Shown here: positions 1-9,860 of the stretch, piece after piece
How positions within the stretch are numbered: the first letter of the stretch is position 1
How the letters are laid out: every line of letters starts with the position of its first letter
Assembly: GCF_020423045.1 (NCBI RefSeq)
Contig: NZ_CP081943.1
Location: 4,154,001-4,218,000 of the forward strand
Length of the DNA: 64,000 nucleotides
Origin: Pseudomonas sp. MM213
Lineage (GTDB): Bacteria; Pseudomonadota; Gammaproteobacteria; Pseudomonadales; Pseudomonadaceae
Reading direction: 5' to 3'
Notes under the pieces: generated by a model
Database searches by the model: none
What the model was told of the DNA's origin: nothing
What the model saw: the letters and a program-made list of their open reading frames with translations, nothing else
Translations under genes and position numbers: made by a program

Positions 1-959
1 TTTTCCATGCCCAGTTCGGTGCCGAAGCAATGCACGCTTTCGACCCACCCGCTTTCAATCGCCGGGATCAAGGTCGGGTGCGGATTGAGCGTCCAGTTGC
101 GGCAGATCTTGCCTTTGAGGCCGAGGGATTCGCCGTAGGTCGGCAGGATCAATTCGATGGCGGCAGTGTTGAAACCGATGCCGTGGTTCAGCGACTGCAC
201 GTTATGTTTTTCGTAGATCCCGCGGATCGCCATCATCGCCATCAGCACGTGCACAGGCTTGATGTGCCGTGGGTCGCGGGTGAACAGCGGCTCGATATAG
301 AACGGCTTGTCGGCCACCACCACGAAATCGACCCAGGACGCGGGGATGTCGACGCGAGGCAGGTCAGTGACGTCATCGACAAGCTGGTTCACCTGAACAA
401 TGACGATGCCGTCGCTGAAGGCCGCTGGTTCGATCAATGCGGGCGTGTCTTCGGTACTGGGGCCGGTGTAGATGTTGCCGGCGCGGTCGGCCATGAAACC
501 GGCCGAGAGCACGACGTTGGGAATCAGGTCGACCACCAATCGTGCGTAGAGCTCGATGTAGGTGTGGATCGCACCGATTTCCAGCAGGCCGTCTTCCAGC
601 AATTGGCTGATGCGCAGGCTCTGGGTGCCGGCGAAAGAGAAATCGAGCTTGCGGGCGATGCCGCGTTCGAACAGGTCCAGATGCTCGGAGCGCCCGACGC
701 TGGGCATGATCATGTGCAGGTCGTGGAGCCTGGCAGGATCGGCCTTGGCCAGGGAGCGCGAAAGGAAATCCGCCTGCTTCTGGTTGTTGCCCTCCAGTAC
801 CACGCGGTCGCCGGGCAGGATTAACGCCTCCAGCGCTGCCACGATGTTGTCGGTGGGCAGCACCACACCGTCAGCCAGGCCCTTGACCAACGCCAGACGC
901 CGCTGCTTTTCGCTGCGCCGCCGCGTCCATCGCGAGTCGGGGGATATTGTTGTTGTCAT
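1..959 (-). CDS. mdcA: Malonate decarboxylase alpha subunit (3' end outside window)
   Basis: The first 319 residues of the malonate decarboxylase alpha subunit are present. In this family the subunit transfers the acyl carrier protein between acetyl and malonyl forms, so that malonate is decarboxylated without biotin. The product starts MTTTISPDSRWTRRRSEKQR and keeps conserved stretches such as LEGNNQKQADFLSRSL and NHGIGFNTAAIELILPTYGE. The ATG at 959 follows a GGAG Shine-Dalgarno about 6 nt upstream. The full family length is about 550 residues, so roughly 40% lies beyond base 1. mdcA is usually first in its operon, which would continue leftward. Family call is strong; function comes from homology. 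Confidence 0.9.
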   Translation of the reverse strand, partial: MTTTISPDSRWTRRRSEKQRRLALVKGLADGVVLPTDNIVAALEALILPGDRVVLEGNNQKQADFLSRSLAKADPARLHDLHMIMPSVGRSEHLDLFERGIARKLDFSFAGTQSLRISQLLEDGLLEIGAIHTYIELYARLVVDLIPNVVLSAGFMADRAGNIYTGPSTEDTPALIEPAAFSDGIVIVQVNQLVDDVTDLPRVDIPASWVDFVVVADKPFYIEPLFTRDPRHIKPVHVLMAMMAIRGIYEKHNVQSLNHGIGFNTAAIELILPTYGESLGLKGKICRNWTLNPHPTLIPAIESGWVESVHCFGTELGME

Positions 960-1074
960 GACCACTCCACGGGTTCGCTGTCGTGGGAGTCACCTTAGGA
1001 GGGTTGGGTGGGGGGCATCAATCAAGCAGAGAGACGGATCGTTACGGTCAGGGTAATGGTTGGCAGGACAGACG

Positions 1075-1154
1075 CCTTCGCGGGCAAGCCTCGCTCCTAC
1101 AGGGGTTTTGTGTGCGCCCCGATCCATTGTAGGAGCGAGGCTTGCCCGCGAAGG
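1075..1154. repeat. REP doublet, GCGAGGC-arm class, TGTAGG ends inside
   Basis: Two inverted 27-nt REP units, CCTTCGCGGGCAAGCCTCGC... and its reverse complement, face each other across 26 nt. The element lies between the mdcA start and the chpC end and fills most of that gap. Confidence 0.9.
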
Positions 1155-1160
1155 GGCCAG

Positions 1161-1616
1161 TCAGGTCAACCCGGCACTCACAAGCAACTCCTCCAGCGCC
1201 AGCAAGTCAGGCACCTTGGCCACCTGATCGCCCACCTGCACCGCCGCTTGTTCCAGCGCACACAACGGCACATCCACATAGCTGAGCTGGCTGTCGAGCT
1301 TGTAGGAGCGAGGAATCCCCTGCACCAGCAACGCGATGAATTTCAGCTCCGGTCGCCCGCCGAGGGCGTTGAGAATCACAATCCGCGCCCGCTCGCCAAT
1401 GACGATTTTATCGCCGCACGCCGACTCAAAACTGAGCAACGGAATCTGCCGCTCCCGCCAGCTCACCCGCCCCAGGTACCACGGCGGCGTATCGAGATCG
1501 AAAGCCCCCGGCTGATAGTCGATCAACTCCGCCACCGCGACGTTGGGCAAAATCAGATTGCGGTCAGCCAGGGGCAACAGCAGCCCGGTGAGGTTGCTGG
1601 TGCGATGCTCAAGCAT
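1161..1616 (-). CDS. chpC: ChpC, CheW-like adaptor of the pilus chemosensory system
   Basis: A 151-residue single CheW-like domain protein. CheW proteins couple receptors to a CheA-type kinase in the cytoplasm. It is the last gene of the leftward pil-chp operon and overlaps the end of chpA by 8 nt, so translation is probably coupled. The fold is suggested by the start (LTGLLLPLADRNLILPNVAV) and the WYLGRVSWRERQIPLLSF segment, which matches the CheW core. In P. aeruginosa chpB, a methylesterase, lies between chpA and chpC; here nothing separates them. The name follows position and domain. Confidence 0.85.
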   Translation of the reverse strand: MLEHRTSNLTGLLLPLADRNLILPNVAVAELIDYQPGAFDLDTPPWYLGRVSWRERQIPLLSFESACGDKIVIGERARIVILNALGGRPELKFIALLVQGIPRSYKLDSQLSYVDVPLCALEQAAVQVGDQVAKVPDLLALEELLVSAGLT

Positions 1617-4600
1617 GGGTTTTGCTCCACAGGGCGATGCTTTCGAGCAGCACCGATTCCTGGTACGGCTTGCCGAGGTAGTCGTTGACGCCGATGGCCA
1701 TGGCGCGGTCGCGGTGTTTCTGGCCGGTGCGTGAGGTGATCATGATGATCGGCAGGTGTTGCAGTCGCTCGTCGGCGCGCACCTGGGTAGCGACTTCGAA
1801 ACCGTCCATGCGCGGCATTTCGATGTCCAGCAGGATCAGGTCCGGCATGTGGTCTTCGAGCAGCAGCATGGCATCGACGCCGTCCTTGGCCGTCAGCACG
1901 TTCATGCCGTGGCGTTCGAGTAAACGACTGGTGACCTTGCGCACGGTGACCGAGTCGTCGACCACCATGACCAGCAAGGGCTTGTGCGGCTCGGGTTCAG
2001 GGTCTTGAAGCAGCCGTCGTTGCGGCACCTGCGCCTGCATCGCACGGATCGGCGCCAGCAGATCGAGAATCAGCACCACGCGGCCATCGCCCAGAATCGT
2101 CGCCCCGGACAAACCCTGCACGGCCGCAAATTGCGGGCCGAGGCTTTTCACCACAATCTCGCGGGTGCCGGCCATGGCATCGACCTGCACCGCGATGTGG
2201 CGCTCGTTGCATTGCACCAGCAATACCGGCAACGGCAGGCTCTGGCCCAGCAGTTTCGGACGTGTGCTGGTTTTCAGCAGTTCAACGAGGTAGCACAGTT
2301 CATAGTGCTGCCCGGCGTATTTGTAAGTCGGCGGATCGAGCCGGTAATGCCCTTCGAGTTCGTTGGGCAATACACGCACGATGCCGTCGATGGTGTTCAG
2401 CGGGATCGCATATTGATCCTCAGCGCACTGCACCATCAGCGCCCGGTTGACCGACACGGTGAACGGCAGGCGAATGCGGAAATGCACGCCCTGCCCCGCC
2501 ACAGAGTCGATGCTCATCGTGCCGCCGAGTTGCCGGACTTCTTCATGAACCACGTCCATGCCCACGCCGCGCCCGGAAATCTGGGTGATTTTCTCGGCCG
2601 TGGAGAACCCCGGTTGCAGGATGAACTGCAGCACGTCGCGGTCGCTGATGTCGCTGTCAGCGGCGAGCAACCCGCGCTTGATTGCCTTGCGCCGCACCGC
2701 GTCCAGCGGCACGCCGGCGCCGTCGTCGCGGATGTCGAAAATGATGTCGCCGCCCTCGCGGGACAGGTCGAGGGTGATCCGCCCTTGCGCCGGTTTCCCG
2801 GCCGCGATGCGCACATCTGCGGATTCGAGACCATGGTCCACCGCGTTGCGCAGCATGTGTTCCAGCGGCGCGGCCATGCGTTCGAGGACGTTGCGGTCCA
2901 TCTCGCCTTCGGCGTTGCCGACCACGAATTCCACCTCCTTGCCCAGCTCGCTGGAGACCTGGCGGACGATGCGCTTCAAGCGCGGCAACATCCGCTCGAA
3001 CGGCACCATGCGCGAGCGCATCAGGCCTTCCTGCAATTCGGTGTTGATGCGGCCTTGCTGTTGCAGCAGGTTCTCCGCGTCCTGATTGCGTCGGTCGAGG
3101 GTTTCCTTGAGGTCGAGCAAGTCAGAGGCGGATTCGAACAGCGCCCGCGACAGCTGCTGCAACTGCGAGTGACGGTCCATTTCCAGCGGGTCGAATTCTT
3201 CGTAGCCCGAGCGTTCGGCGTCGACTTGCTGGCGGCTGAGAATCCTGCCCTGGGTTTCGGTATCGAGCCGGCGCAATTGATCGCGCATGCGCTCGATGGT
3301 GGTTTCCATTTCGTTCAGCGCCACGCGCGCATCGTTGACCTGCTGTTCGATGCGGCCACGGAAGATCGAAGTTTCCCCGGCCAGGTTAACCAGGTCGTCG
3401 AGCAGTTCCGCCGAGACCTTGACCATGTCGGCACCGGTATCGGCTTGTGGCGCAAGCGGCTCGACCTTGGGTGCAACCGGTGCGGCAATGGATGTTTCCA
3501 GCACTTCCGGATGGCTGAAATTCCTGATCGCGTCGATCAGCCGATCCGCTGGTGGCAACGGTTGACCGGCGCGGGTCGCGTCGAGCATCTGCGCCAGTCG
3601 GTCATGGCTGCTTTGCAGCAGGCCGAACAGCGCGGCGGTCGGTTTCAACACACCGGCGGACAAGCCTTCGTAGAGAAATTCCAGCTCATGGGCGAGGTCG
3701 CCGATCGGGCCGATTTCCACCATCCGCGCACCGCCCTTGAGGGTGTGCAGATCGCGCAGCAGGGTTTCCATTTCCTGACGATTGGCAGGTTCGGCCTGCC
3801 AGCGAACCAGCGCAGCGCCGGAGTTTTCGATGATGTCGAAACCTTCCTCAAGGAAGATTTCCAGCAACTCCGGATCATGCCCCGGCGAGTCCTCGGCCCG
3901 CACAGGCTCGGCGACTTCTGGCGCACTGGCGTTGCCTTGGCGGAACTGGCGAATGGCTTCGATCAGCTCACCCGGATCACCCAGTGGCTTGTGGTGCTGC
4001 AATTGCTCAAGCAGTTGCGCCAGTCGGTCATGGCTCTGCTGCAACAGCTGCGCAAGGGTTTCGCTGTGGCTGTAACGGCGATCGACAAGCCCTTCGTAAA
4101 GGCTTTCCAGCTCATGGGCGAGGCCTGCGACCGGCTCGACTTCGGCCATCCGCGCACCGCCCTTGAGCGTGTGCAGATCCCTCTGCAACGACAACAACGG
4201 CGCGGCGTTGTCCGGGTCTTTCAGCCAGCGCTGCAAGGCCTGACCGGCGCTTTCGAGGATGTCCACCGCTTCTTCGAGGAAGATCGAAACGATCTCGTCG
4301 TCCAGATCGACAGCGCGCTCCTCTGTAGGAGCCGGCTTGCTGGCGATGGTCGTTAACGATGACGCGTTTTCATCGGATAAACGCGGAGTCTGTGAATCCA
4401 TCGCCAGCAAGCCGGCTCCTACAGGGGGTAGCGCGCGCTCAAGTTCGGCGGTTGCAGCGCCTAGTTCGCGAATGCTCAGGGTGCGGCTGCCGTCGCTGCG
4501 AATCAGGCCCATGGCCGATGGGTCGAGGCTCTCATCGAGCAAGCCGCGCAAGGCCCGGATGCGCTCCGGTTGCGGGCTGACTTCCTGACCGGCCGCGAGT

Positions 4601-7600
4601 TCGTCGAGCATGTTGATCAGCGCTTCGTGGGCACTTTGCGCCTCATGGAAAAACGCCTCGCTGACCGCCAGGCTGCTTTCTTCCACGGCGCCGTAGAGAT
4701 CAAGCAAAGCTTCACAAAGCTCATCCACCGGATGCAGATCGGCCAGGTGCGCGCCTTCGCCGAGGGTGGTCAATTCATCCAACAGCGCGCTGAGTTCCTG
4801 ACGTTCACCGGGGTGCTGCTGCCAACGCTGCAACAGGCTTTCGGCGTCCAGCAGGATGTCCATGCCCTGGGCCAGGAAATTGTTGATCAACTGCGGATCG
4901 CGCTTGGTTCTGAGCGCCATGCTCGGCGTGCTCAACAGGGCTTCCAGGCGTTCAGCCAGCAGCGCCTGGGTTCTTTCGATCAACGAACGGGCCCCGGGAA
5001 TCTCGGCCAACGGATCGACCTTGAGCTGTCGCAGCCCGACGCGGAACACGCCTTCGGCTTCCAGCAGCAGTTCGACTTCGTCGAGGTCCAGCGCGATCAG
5101 GTGCGCCTTGTATTCACGGGCCAGTTTGTCCAGCGGCGTCGCCAGCTCGGCAATCGGCAACACGCCGGCCATCGACGCGCTGCCTTTGAGCGTGTGCAAG
5201 GCACGTTGCAGTTCGTCGCTGGCCTGCAACGGCACATGTTCGGCGGCCTGATCGAGGAAGCGGTTGAGGCTGGCCAGATGGGTTTCGGCTTCGTTGCGGA
5301 AGATCTCCAGCAACAACGGATCGAGGGCGGCGACATCCTGCACGTCCTCATCGGCCAACGACTTGTCACCCTTGGCGAGCGCGTGGGCACGGGCGGCCAA
5401 TTGGTCGACGTCGTTGCGCTGACGCTGAGCATTGCCGGCAAATTCAGCCACCAGTTCCGGCAGCAGGTTCAGCACATCGCCGAGCAGTTGCTGCACCGCC
5501 GGCCCCGGTTCAACGCTGCGTTCCAGCACGCGATTGAGCAGGTTTTCCACGGCCCACGCCAGTTCACCCAACACCAGCGCGCGCACCATCCGGCCACTGC
5601 CTTTGAGGGTGTGAAAAGCTCGGCGCAGTTCGCCCAGGGTCGATTCGCTCTCGGGGTTGGCCGCCCAGCGCGGCAAGTATTCCCGGAGGATTTCCAGGAC
5701 CTCGTCGGTTTCTTCGAGGAAGACTTCGCGCAGTTCATCGTCCACCGGTTCTTCACCCGGAGGCGGTGGCAACAGGCTGCCCGGCGTATTCAGGGCGGGC
5801 GGATTGACCGCCGACACCGGGTTGGCGAGGACATCGGCCAGGGTCTGGACGACGTCGGGATCGTCCAGCTCCTGCTGGTCCTGCATCACCTGCGCCTCAC
5901 TCGGGCTGAGCACTTCATCCAGCACAGGGACATTGTGTTCGCTGGGGAAAAAGCCGAGCGCTGCCAGGCTCTTTTCCGCAACGTCGAGCAATTGTTCACC
6001 GGACGCTTCAGCGTCGTCGCTCAGGCGTTCAAGGTAATACTCGATGCTGGTGATGACGTCGGCCAGGCTGTCCAGCGCCTGCCAGCCAGGCTGGTCCGGG
6101 TCCAGCAGCAGATGCTCGCGGATAAAGTGATTGCAGGCGTCGATCAGGCTGGCCGCACGGCTCAGCGGGATCATCGCCAGCGCGCCGCGCACCTGGGTGA
6201 GCAAGGCCGGCAGCGGCTGCAAATGCTGGCGGTCCCAGTCGGCGTCGATGTAGTCGACGATCATGTCCTTGGCCTGCTGCAGGCAGATGCGTGCTTCCTT
6301 GATCACGATCTGGTGGATCTGCGTCAGGTCGGTGGTCGGCAGGCGGCTGTCTTCCTGGCTCTCCGGTTCGACCGTGCCGACCATCCCGGCGAGCGTCGCC
6401 TCGACGTAGAGCAAGGCGCCGGCGACATCCATCAGGATCGCGTCGTTGGGTTCGCGTTGCCCCTGAGCGAGGCTCAACACCACCGCGAGCTGATCGATGA
6501 TGACCTTGCGCGGCTGGCCAAAACCGAGCACCGCCAGGGTGTCGGCGATTTGCCGCAAGGGGGCCAGCAAGCTATCGAGGTCCGAGGCATGCTGGCGGTC
6601 GCTGCGCACGAACAGGTCGAGGCGTTCTTTGACCCGCACCAGTTCTTCGCACAGCGCGGCCAGCACCGAGCGCATGGCATCGCGATCTGGGCCGGCCAGC
6701 CGCGCCCGTTCTTCGTCGACCATCGCGCTGTCAGGCAGCGCATCGTCCAGTCCATAGCGATCTTTCATGGTCAGCATCTGCCCGGTGGGGTGTTCGGCTT
6801 TGGCGATGTAAAACAGCAAACTCTTGAGCAACTCCGGCGGCGCCGGCTGATTGATCGCGCACATGCCCTGTTCAAGCAGGCGCTTGAGTTCTTTGTCGGC
6901 GTCCTTGAACAGGCTGCGCAGGGCCGGGCTGTTGGCGATCGAGCCGCCGCGCATGCCTTCGACCAGCGCCGAGGCAACGTGCCACAACGGGCTCAGCGGC
7001 GCATTCCCGCACAGCCCTTCTAGGCGTAAAAATACGGTGCTCAGGTAACCGAGATGGGTGTCGTCATCCTGTTCGCGCAGCAACCCGACCAGGGCCATCT
7101 GCAACATCTGGCGCAATTTGCGCAGCACGTTCGGCAGGTCCGCCGGCTCCAGCAGCGCCAGCGCCTCGTCATCCAGTGGCGGCAAGTCCGGTAATTGCGG
7201 GGTGAACAGGCTGGTTTCCGATAACAGGCTTTCGCCACGGGCACTGCGCAGGTCGTTGATCAACGGCAACACCACCAGCGGCAGGTCGCGGCGCGCGCCT
7301 TGTACGCGGTCGAGATAGATCGGCAGCTGACCGATCGCTTGCAACAACAAGTGGATCGCCTCGTCGCGATGAATGACGCGGTTCTGCTGCAAGGCGGAGG
7401 TCAGTTGTTCCATTTCTTCGGCGAGCAGGGCCGCGCCGTAGAACTCGACCATCTGCAAGCTGCCGTGGACCTGATGGATGCACGCCAGGCATTCACTGAG
7501 GGCGTGCGTCGCCTGAGGGTCATCAAGCAACGTTTCAATCGCCTGGTGAGCCACTTTCAGTGTTTCGGCAATCTCGCCTTTGACCCATTCGAGGGCCACA

Positions 7601-7620
7601 TAGTCGTGCCGATCACCCAT
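1609..7620 (-). CDS. chpA: ChpA, multi-phosphotransfer hybrid histidine kinase of the type IV pilus Chp system
   Basis: CheA-family kinase of 2003 residues from the ATG at 7620, which has a GGAG 6 nt upstream; an ATG at 7635 would add five residues. Seven Xpt-like segments are visible: His52 (HGSLQM), Thr475 (TQVRGAL), His670 and His809 (HTLKGS), Thr951 (TTLGEGA), His1149 and His1292 (HTLKGGARM). A CheA dimerisation/ATPase region follows (N-box HMLRNAVDHGLE, G boxes DDGAGV and GRGVGMDVV, about 1550-1715), then a CheW domain (about 1720-1865) and a receiver with Asp1932 and Lys1984. P. aeruginosa ChpA is nearly 2500 residues, so this form is shorter. Residues 1066-1099 are encoded by an inserted REP doublet, in frame. 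It controls pilus extension and retraction and cAMP in P. aeruginosa. Confidence 0.93.
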   Translation of the reverse strand: MGDRHDYVALEWVKGEIAETLKVAHQAIETLLDDPQATHALSECLACIHQVHGSLQMVEFYGAALLAEEMEQLTSALQQNRVIHRDEAIHLLLQAIGQLPIYLDRVQGARRDLPLVVLPLINDLRSARGESLLSETSLFTPQLPDLPPLDDEALALLEPADLPNVLRKLRQMLQMALVGLLREQDDDTHLGYLSTVFLRLEGLCGNAPLSPLWHVASALVEGMRGGSIANSPALRSLFKDADKELKRLLEQGMCAINQPAPPELLKSLLFYIAKAEHPTGQMLTMKDRYGLDDALPDSAMVDEERARLAGPDRDAMRSVLAALCEELVRVKERLDLFVRSDRQHASDLDSLLAPLRQIADTLAVLGFGQPRKVIIDQLAVVLSLAQGQREPNDAILMDVAGALLYVEATLAGMVGTVEPESQEDSRLPTTDLTQIHQIVIKEARICLQQAKDMIVDYIDADWDRQHLQPLPALLTQVRGALAMIPLSRAASLIDACNHFIREHLLLDPDQPGWQALDSLADVITSIEYYLERLSDDAEASGEQLLDVAEKSLAALGFFPSEHNVPVLDEVLSPSEAQVMQDQQELDDPDVVQTLADVLANPVSAVNPPALNTPGSLLPPPPGEEPVDDELREVFLEETDEVLEILREYLPRWAANPESESTLGELRRAFHTLKGSGRMVRALVLGELAWAVENLLNRVLERSVEPGPAVQQLLGDVLNLLPELVAEFAGNAQRQRNDVDQLAARAHALAKGDKSLADEDVQDVAALDPLLLEIFRNEAETHLASLNRFLDQAAEHVPLQASDELQRALHTLKGSASMAGVLPIAELATPLDKLAREYKAHLIALDLDEVELLLEAEGVFRVGLRQLKVDPLAEIPGARSLIERTQALLAERLEALLSTPSMALRTKRDPQLINNFLAQGMDILLDAESLLQRWQQHPGERQELSALLDELTTLGEGAHLADLHPVDELCEALLDLYGAVEESSLAVSEAFFHEAQSAHEALINMLDELAAGQEVSPQPERIRALRGLLDESLDPSAMGLIRSDGSRTLSIRELGAATAELERALPPVGAGLLAMDSQTPRLSDENASSLTTIASKPAPTEERAVDLDDEIVSIFLEEAVDILESAGQALQRWLKDPDNAAPLLSLQRDLHTLKGGARMAEVEPVAGLAHELESLYEGLVDRRYSHSETLAQLLQQSHDRLAQLLEQLQHHKPLGDPGELIEAIRQFRQGNASAPEVAEPVRAEDSPGHDPELLEIFLEEGFDIIENSGAALVRWQAEPANRQEMETLLRDLHTLKGGARMVEIGPIGDLAHELEFLYEGLSAGVLKPTAALFGLLQSSHDRLAQMLDATRAGQPLPPADRLIDAIRNFSHPEVLETSIAAPVAPKVEPLAPQADTGADMVKVSAELLDDLVNLAGETSIFRGRIEQQVNDARVALNEMETTIERMRDQLRRLDTETQGRILSRQQVDAERSGYEEFDPLEMDRHSQLQQLSRALFESASDLLDLKETLDRRNQDAENLLQQQGRINTELQEGLMRSRMVPFERMLPRLKRIVRQVSSELGKEVEFVVGNAEGEMDRNVLERMAAPLEHMLRNAVDHGLESADVRIAAGKPAQGRITLDLSREGGDIIFDIRDDGAGVPLDAVRRKAIKRGLLAADSDISDRDVLQFILQPGFSTAEKITQISGRGVGMDVVHEEVRQLGGTMSIDSVAGQGVHFRIRLPFTVSVNRALMVQCAEDQYAIPLNTIDGIVRVLPNELEGHYRLDPPTYKYAGQHYELCYLVELLKTSTRPKLLGQSLPLPVLLVQCNERHIAVQVDAMAGTREIVVKSLGPQFAAVQGLSGATILGDGRVVLILDLLAPIRAMQAQVPQRRLLQDPEPEPHKPLLVMVVDDSVTVRKVTSRLLERHGMNVLTAKDGVDAMLLLEDHMPDLILLDIEMPRMDGFEVATQVRADERLQHLPIIMITSRTGQKHRDRAMAIGVNDYLGKPYQESVLLESIALWSKTHA
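4324..4423. repeat. REP doublet inside chpA, GCCGGC-arm class, TGTAGG ends outside
   Basis: Exact 26-nt inverted arms, TGTAGGAGCCGGCTTGCTGG... at 4324-4349 and its reverse complement at 4398-4423, around a 48-nt loop. It lies wholly within the chpA reading frame and is translated as about 34 residues, beginning [10 protein letters not shown] and ending TIASKPAPT. All other REP doublets of this window are intergenic. Confidence 0.95.
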
Positions 7621-7657
7621 AACCACTCCGTTCATCGTTCGAACGCCCTCGGGCGCC

Positions 7658-9715
7658 TCACACTTTATCCACAGTCTGCGCCTTGGCGGCCGGCAAGGTG
7701 AAACCGGACACCGAACGTCGCAGCTGGCTGGCCATTTTCGCCAGGTTGCCGATGCTCTCGGCCGTAGCGGTGGAACCGGACGAGGTCTGCGTGGTGATCT
7801 GCTGGATCACGTTCATCGTCAGGGAAATCTGCCCGGCCGAAGACGTCTGCTGTTGTGCCGCGTTGGAAATACTCTGGATCAACGCCGCGAGGGTTTTCGA
7901 CACGCCTTCGATTTCTTCCAGAGCCACACCGGCATCCTGCGCCAGACGCGCGCCACGCACCACTTCGGTGGTGGTCTGCTCCATGGAAATCACCGCTTCG
8001 TTGGTGTCGGCCTGGATCGCCCGCACCAGGGTTTCGATCTGCCGCGTCGCGGCGGACGAGCGCTCGGCCAACCGTTGCACCTCGTCGGCCACCACCGCAA
8101 AACCGCGCCCGGCATCACCGGCCATGGAGGCCTGGATCGCGGCGTTGAGTGCAAGGATGTTGGTCTGGTCGGCAATGTCATCGATCAGGCTGACAATGTC
8201 GCCGATCTCTTGCGAAGACTCGCCCAAGCGCTTGATGCGCTTGGCGGTGTCCTGGATCTGCTCGCGAATGTTGTCCATGCCGTGGATGGTGTTGTGCACC
8301 ACCTCGTTGCCCTTGTTGGCGATTTCCACCGAGCGCTCGGCCACCGCCGAGGATTCGGCAGCGTTGGCCGACACCTGATCGATGGACTGCGCCATGTCGT
8401 TGATCGCGGTGGAGGCTTCGCTGATTTGTTGCGCCTGATGCTCCGAGGCCTGCGCCAGGTGCATGGCAGTGGCCTGGGTTTCCTGCACGGCGGCGGCGAC
8501 CTGGCCAGCGGTGAGGTTGATCGTCGCCACCAGATCGCGCAGCTGGTCCACGGAATAGTTGATCGAATCGGCGATGGTCCCGGTGAAGTCTTCGGTCACC
8601 GAAGCGGTCACGGTCAGGTCGCCGTCGGCCAGGTCTTCGATCTCGTCGAGCAGGCGCATGATCGCGTTCTGGTTGCGCTCGTTCTTCTCGGCGGTTTCGC
8701 GCAACTGACGATTGGTTTCGCGCACCATCACCATCCCGATAAGGATGATCGACATCAGCGCCGCCAAACCCAGCACGTAGCCACCAATGGTGTCTGTATT
8801 GCGCCCGCTGGCGAGGTTTTCGAACCCGGAGGCCAGGTGCGAGGCTTCGTCGAGCAGGGTTTGCGACAGGCTGAATATGTTGGTCGCCGATTCGCGGACC
8901 TTGAACAGTTCCGGCGAGGTTTCGAGGATTTCATCCACCGAACCCGAGACAAATTCGAACAGCTCGGAAATCTCGATCAAGCGGGCACGGGCATCGTGGT
9001 CTTCGACCTGGCTGACTTTCAGTGCCGGATTGCCCTGGAGCATACCCGTGAGCACCAGGCCGAAACGCGCGGCGTCGCGGCCGAACGCGTCGGCGGCCTG
9101 TTGCGAATTTTCGTCGCCGGACAGCACAGTGTTTACCGCGCCGAGGATACGTTCGGCCAACAACGACTGACGCTGGGCCATCGCCACCTGAGCGGCGGGC
9201 GCGCCGCGTTGCAGGAGAATTTCGACGACTTTTTCGTACTCGACCTGCAACTGCGGCACGGTTTCAGCGAGGGTGGCGGCGACTTGATGCAGCGACAAAA
9301 CCGTCTGTTCGCTGGAGAGGATCGCGTCGGTGTTTTTCAGCACGCGCTCCCAATCCAGTTGCACGGCGCGCATTTCCGGGCGCACGGCGGACGGTGCCGG
9401 CGGCAGCCCGGTGGAAGGGTCGCCTTTCTTCAGATAGCCCCAGCGTTGGGCAAAATCGTTGCGCGCATCGCTGAGCAACTTGAACGCCGCTGCCTTGCCG
9501 GCGGCGGCTTCAGTGGCGTTTTTGGCGATGCGCTGGGACAGCACGCGCAGCTCACCGGCGTGGCCGATGTACTGTTTATCGTACGAGGCCTGGGTGTTGA
9601 GGTAAGCGAAGTTGGCGAACAGCAGCATGATGAAGACAATCAGCGCGATGAACAGCGCGATGATCTGCGAGCGGCTGCGCGATCCTTCTGGCTTGCCAGT
9701 TTTAGCTTTTATCAT
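7658..9715 (-). CDS. pilJ: PilJ, methyl-accepting chemotaxis protein of the pilus system
   Basis: A 685-residue inner-membrane chemoreceptor. There is a short cytoplasmic N-terminus, a first membrane helix at about 18-40 ([16 protein letters not shown]), a periplasmic PilJ-type sensor region to about 300, and a second helix at about 305-328 ([19 protein letters not shown]). A HAMP-like stretch and a long coiled-coil signalling domain follow, with the hairpin tip [20 protein letters not shown] near 520-540. Together with PilI and ChpA it senses surface contact or pilus state in P. aeruginosa. It lies just upstream of chpA; the methyltransferase gene pilK, found between them in P. aeruginosa, is absent. 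Confidence 0.95.
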   Translation of the reverse strand: MIKAKTGKPEGSRSRSQIIALFIALIVFIMLLFANFAYLNTQASYDKQYIGHAGELRVLSQRIAKNATEAAAGKAAAFKLLSDARNDFAQRWGYLKKGDPSTGLPPAPSAVRPEMRAVQLDWERVLKNTDAILSSEQTVLSLHQVAATLAETVPQLQVEYEKVVEILLQRGAPAAQVAMAQRQSLLAERILGAVNTVLSGDENSQQAADAFGRDAARFGLVLTGMLQGNPALKVSQVEDHDARARLIEISELFEFVSGSVDEILETSPELFKVRESATNIFSLSQTLLDEASHLASGFENLASGRNTDTIGGYVLGLAALMSIILIGMVMVRETNRQLRETAEKNERNQNAIMRLLDEIEDLADGDLTVTASVTEDFTGTIADSINYSVDQLRDLVATINLTAGQVAAAVQETQATAMHLAQASEHQAQQISEASTAINDMAQSIDQVSANAAESSAVAERSVEIANKGNEVVHNTIHGMDNIREQIQDTAKRIKRLGESSQEIGDIVSLIDDIADQTNILALNAAIQASMAGDAGRGFAVVADEVQRLAERSSAATRQIETLVRAIQADTNEAVISMEQTTTEVVRGARLAQDAGVALEEIEGVSKTLAALIQSISNAAQQQTSSAGQISLTMNVIQQITTQTSSGSTATAESIGNLAKMASQLRRSVSGFTLPAAKAQTVDKV

Positions 9716-9752
9716 CGGTCCTCGCCTGTACTACCCAATTCACCCAAGCCCC

Positions 9753-9842
9753 TGTAGGAGCGAGGCTTGCCCGCGAAGCAGGCGAAGCGGTCTTGCAGGA
9801 ATACCGCGTTATCGTTCTTCGCGGGCAAGCCTCGCTCCTACA
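9753..9842. repeat. REP doublet, GCGAGGC-arm class, TGTAGG ends outside
   Basis: Inverted arms at 9753-9778 and 9817-9842 around a 38-nt loop. It sits inside the pil operon, in the gap between pilI and pilJ, and could shape transcript processing there. Confidence 0.92.
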
Positions 9843-9860
9843 GGATCGGCGTTGCCGCGT

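Noticed and set aside
30..824. Plus-strand open frame at the left edge
   Set aside because: The minus strand of the same stretch encodes conserved malonate decarboxylase alpha subunit with a good start site.
1984..4356. Long open frame of 790 codons on the plus strand opposite chpA, and similar long frames opposite pilJ, ilvD and others
   Set aside because: They lie exactly opposite well-supported genes, are rich in His/Gln/Arg from reversed GC-rich codons, and match no family. They are shadows of codon bias.
4324..4423. chpA as a pseudogene broken by the REP insertion
   Set aside because: The frame stays open on both sides and all catalytic motifs downstream are intact.
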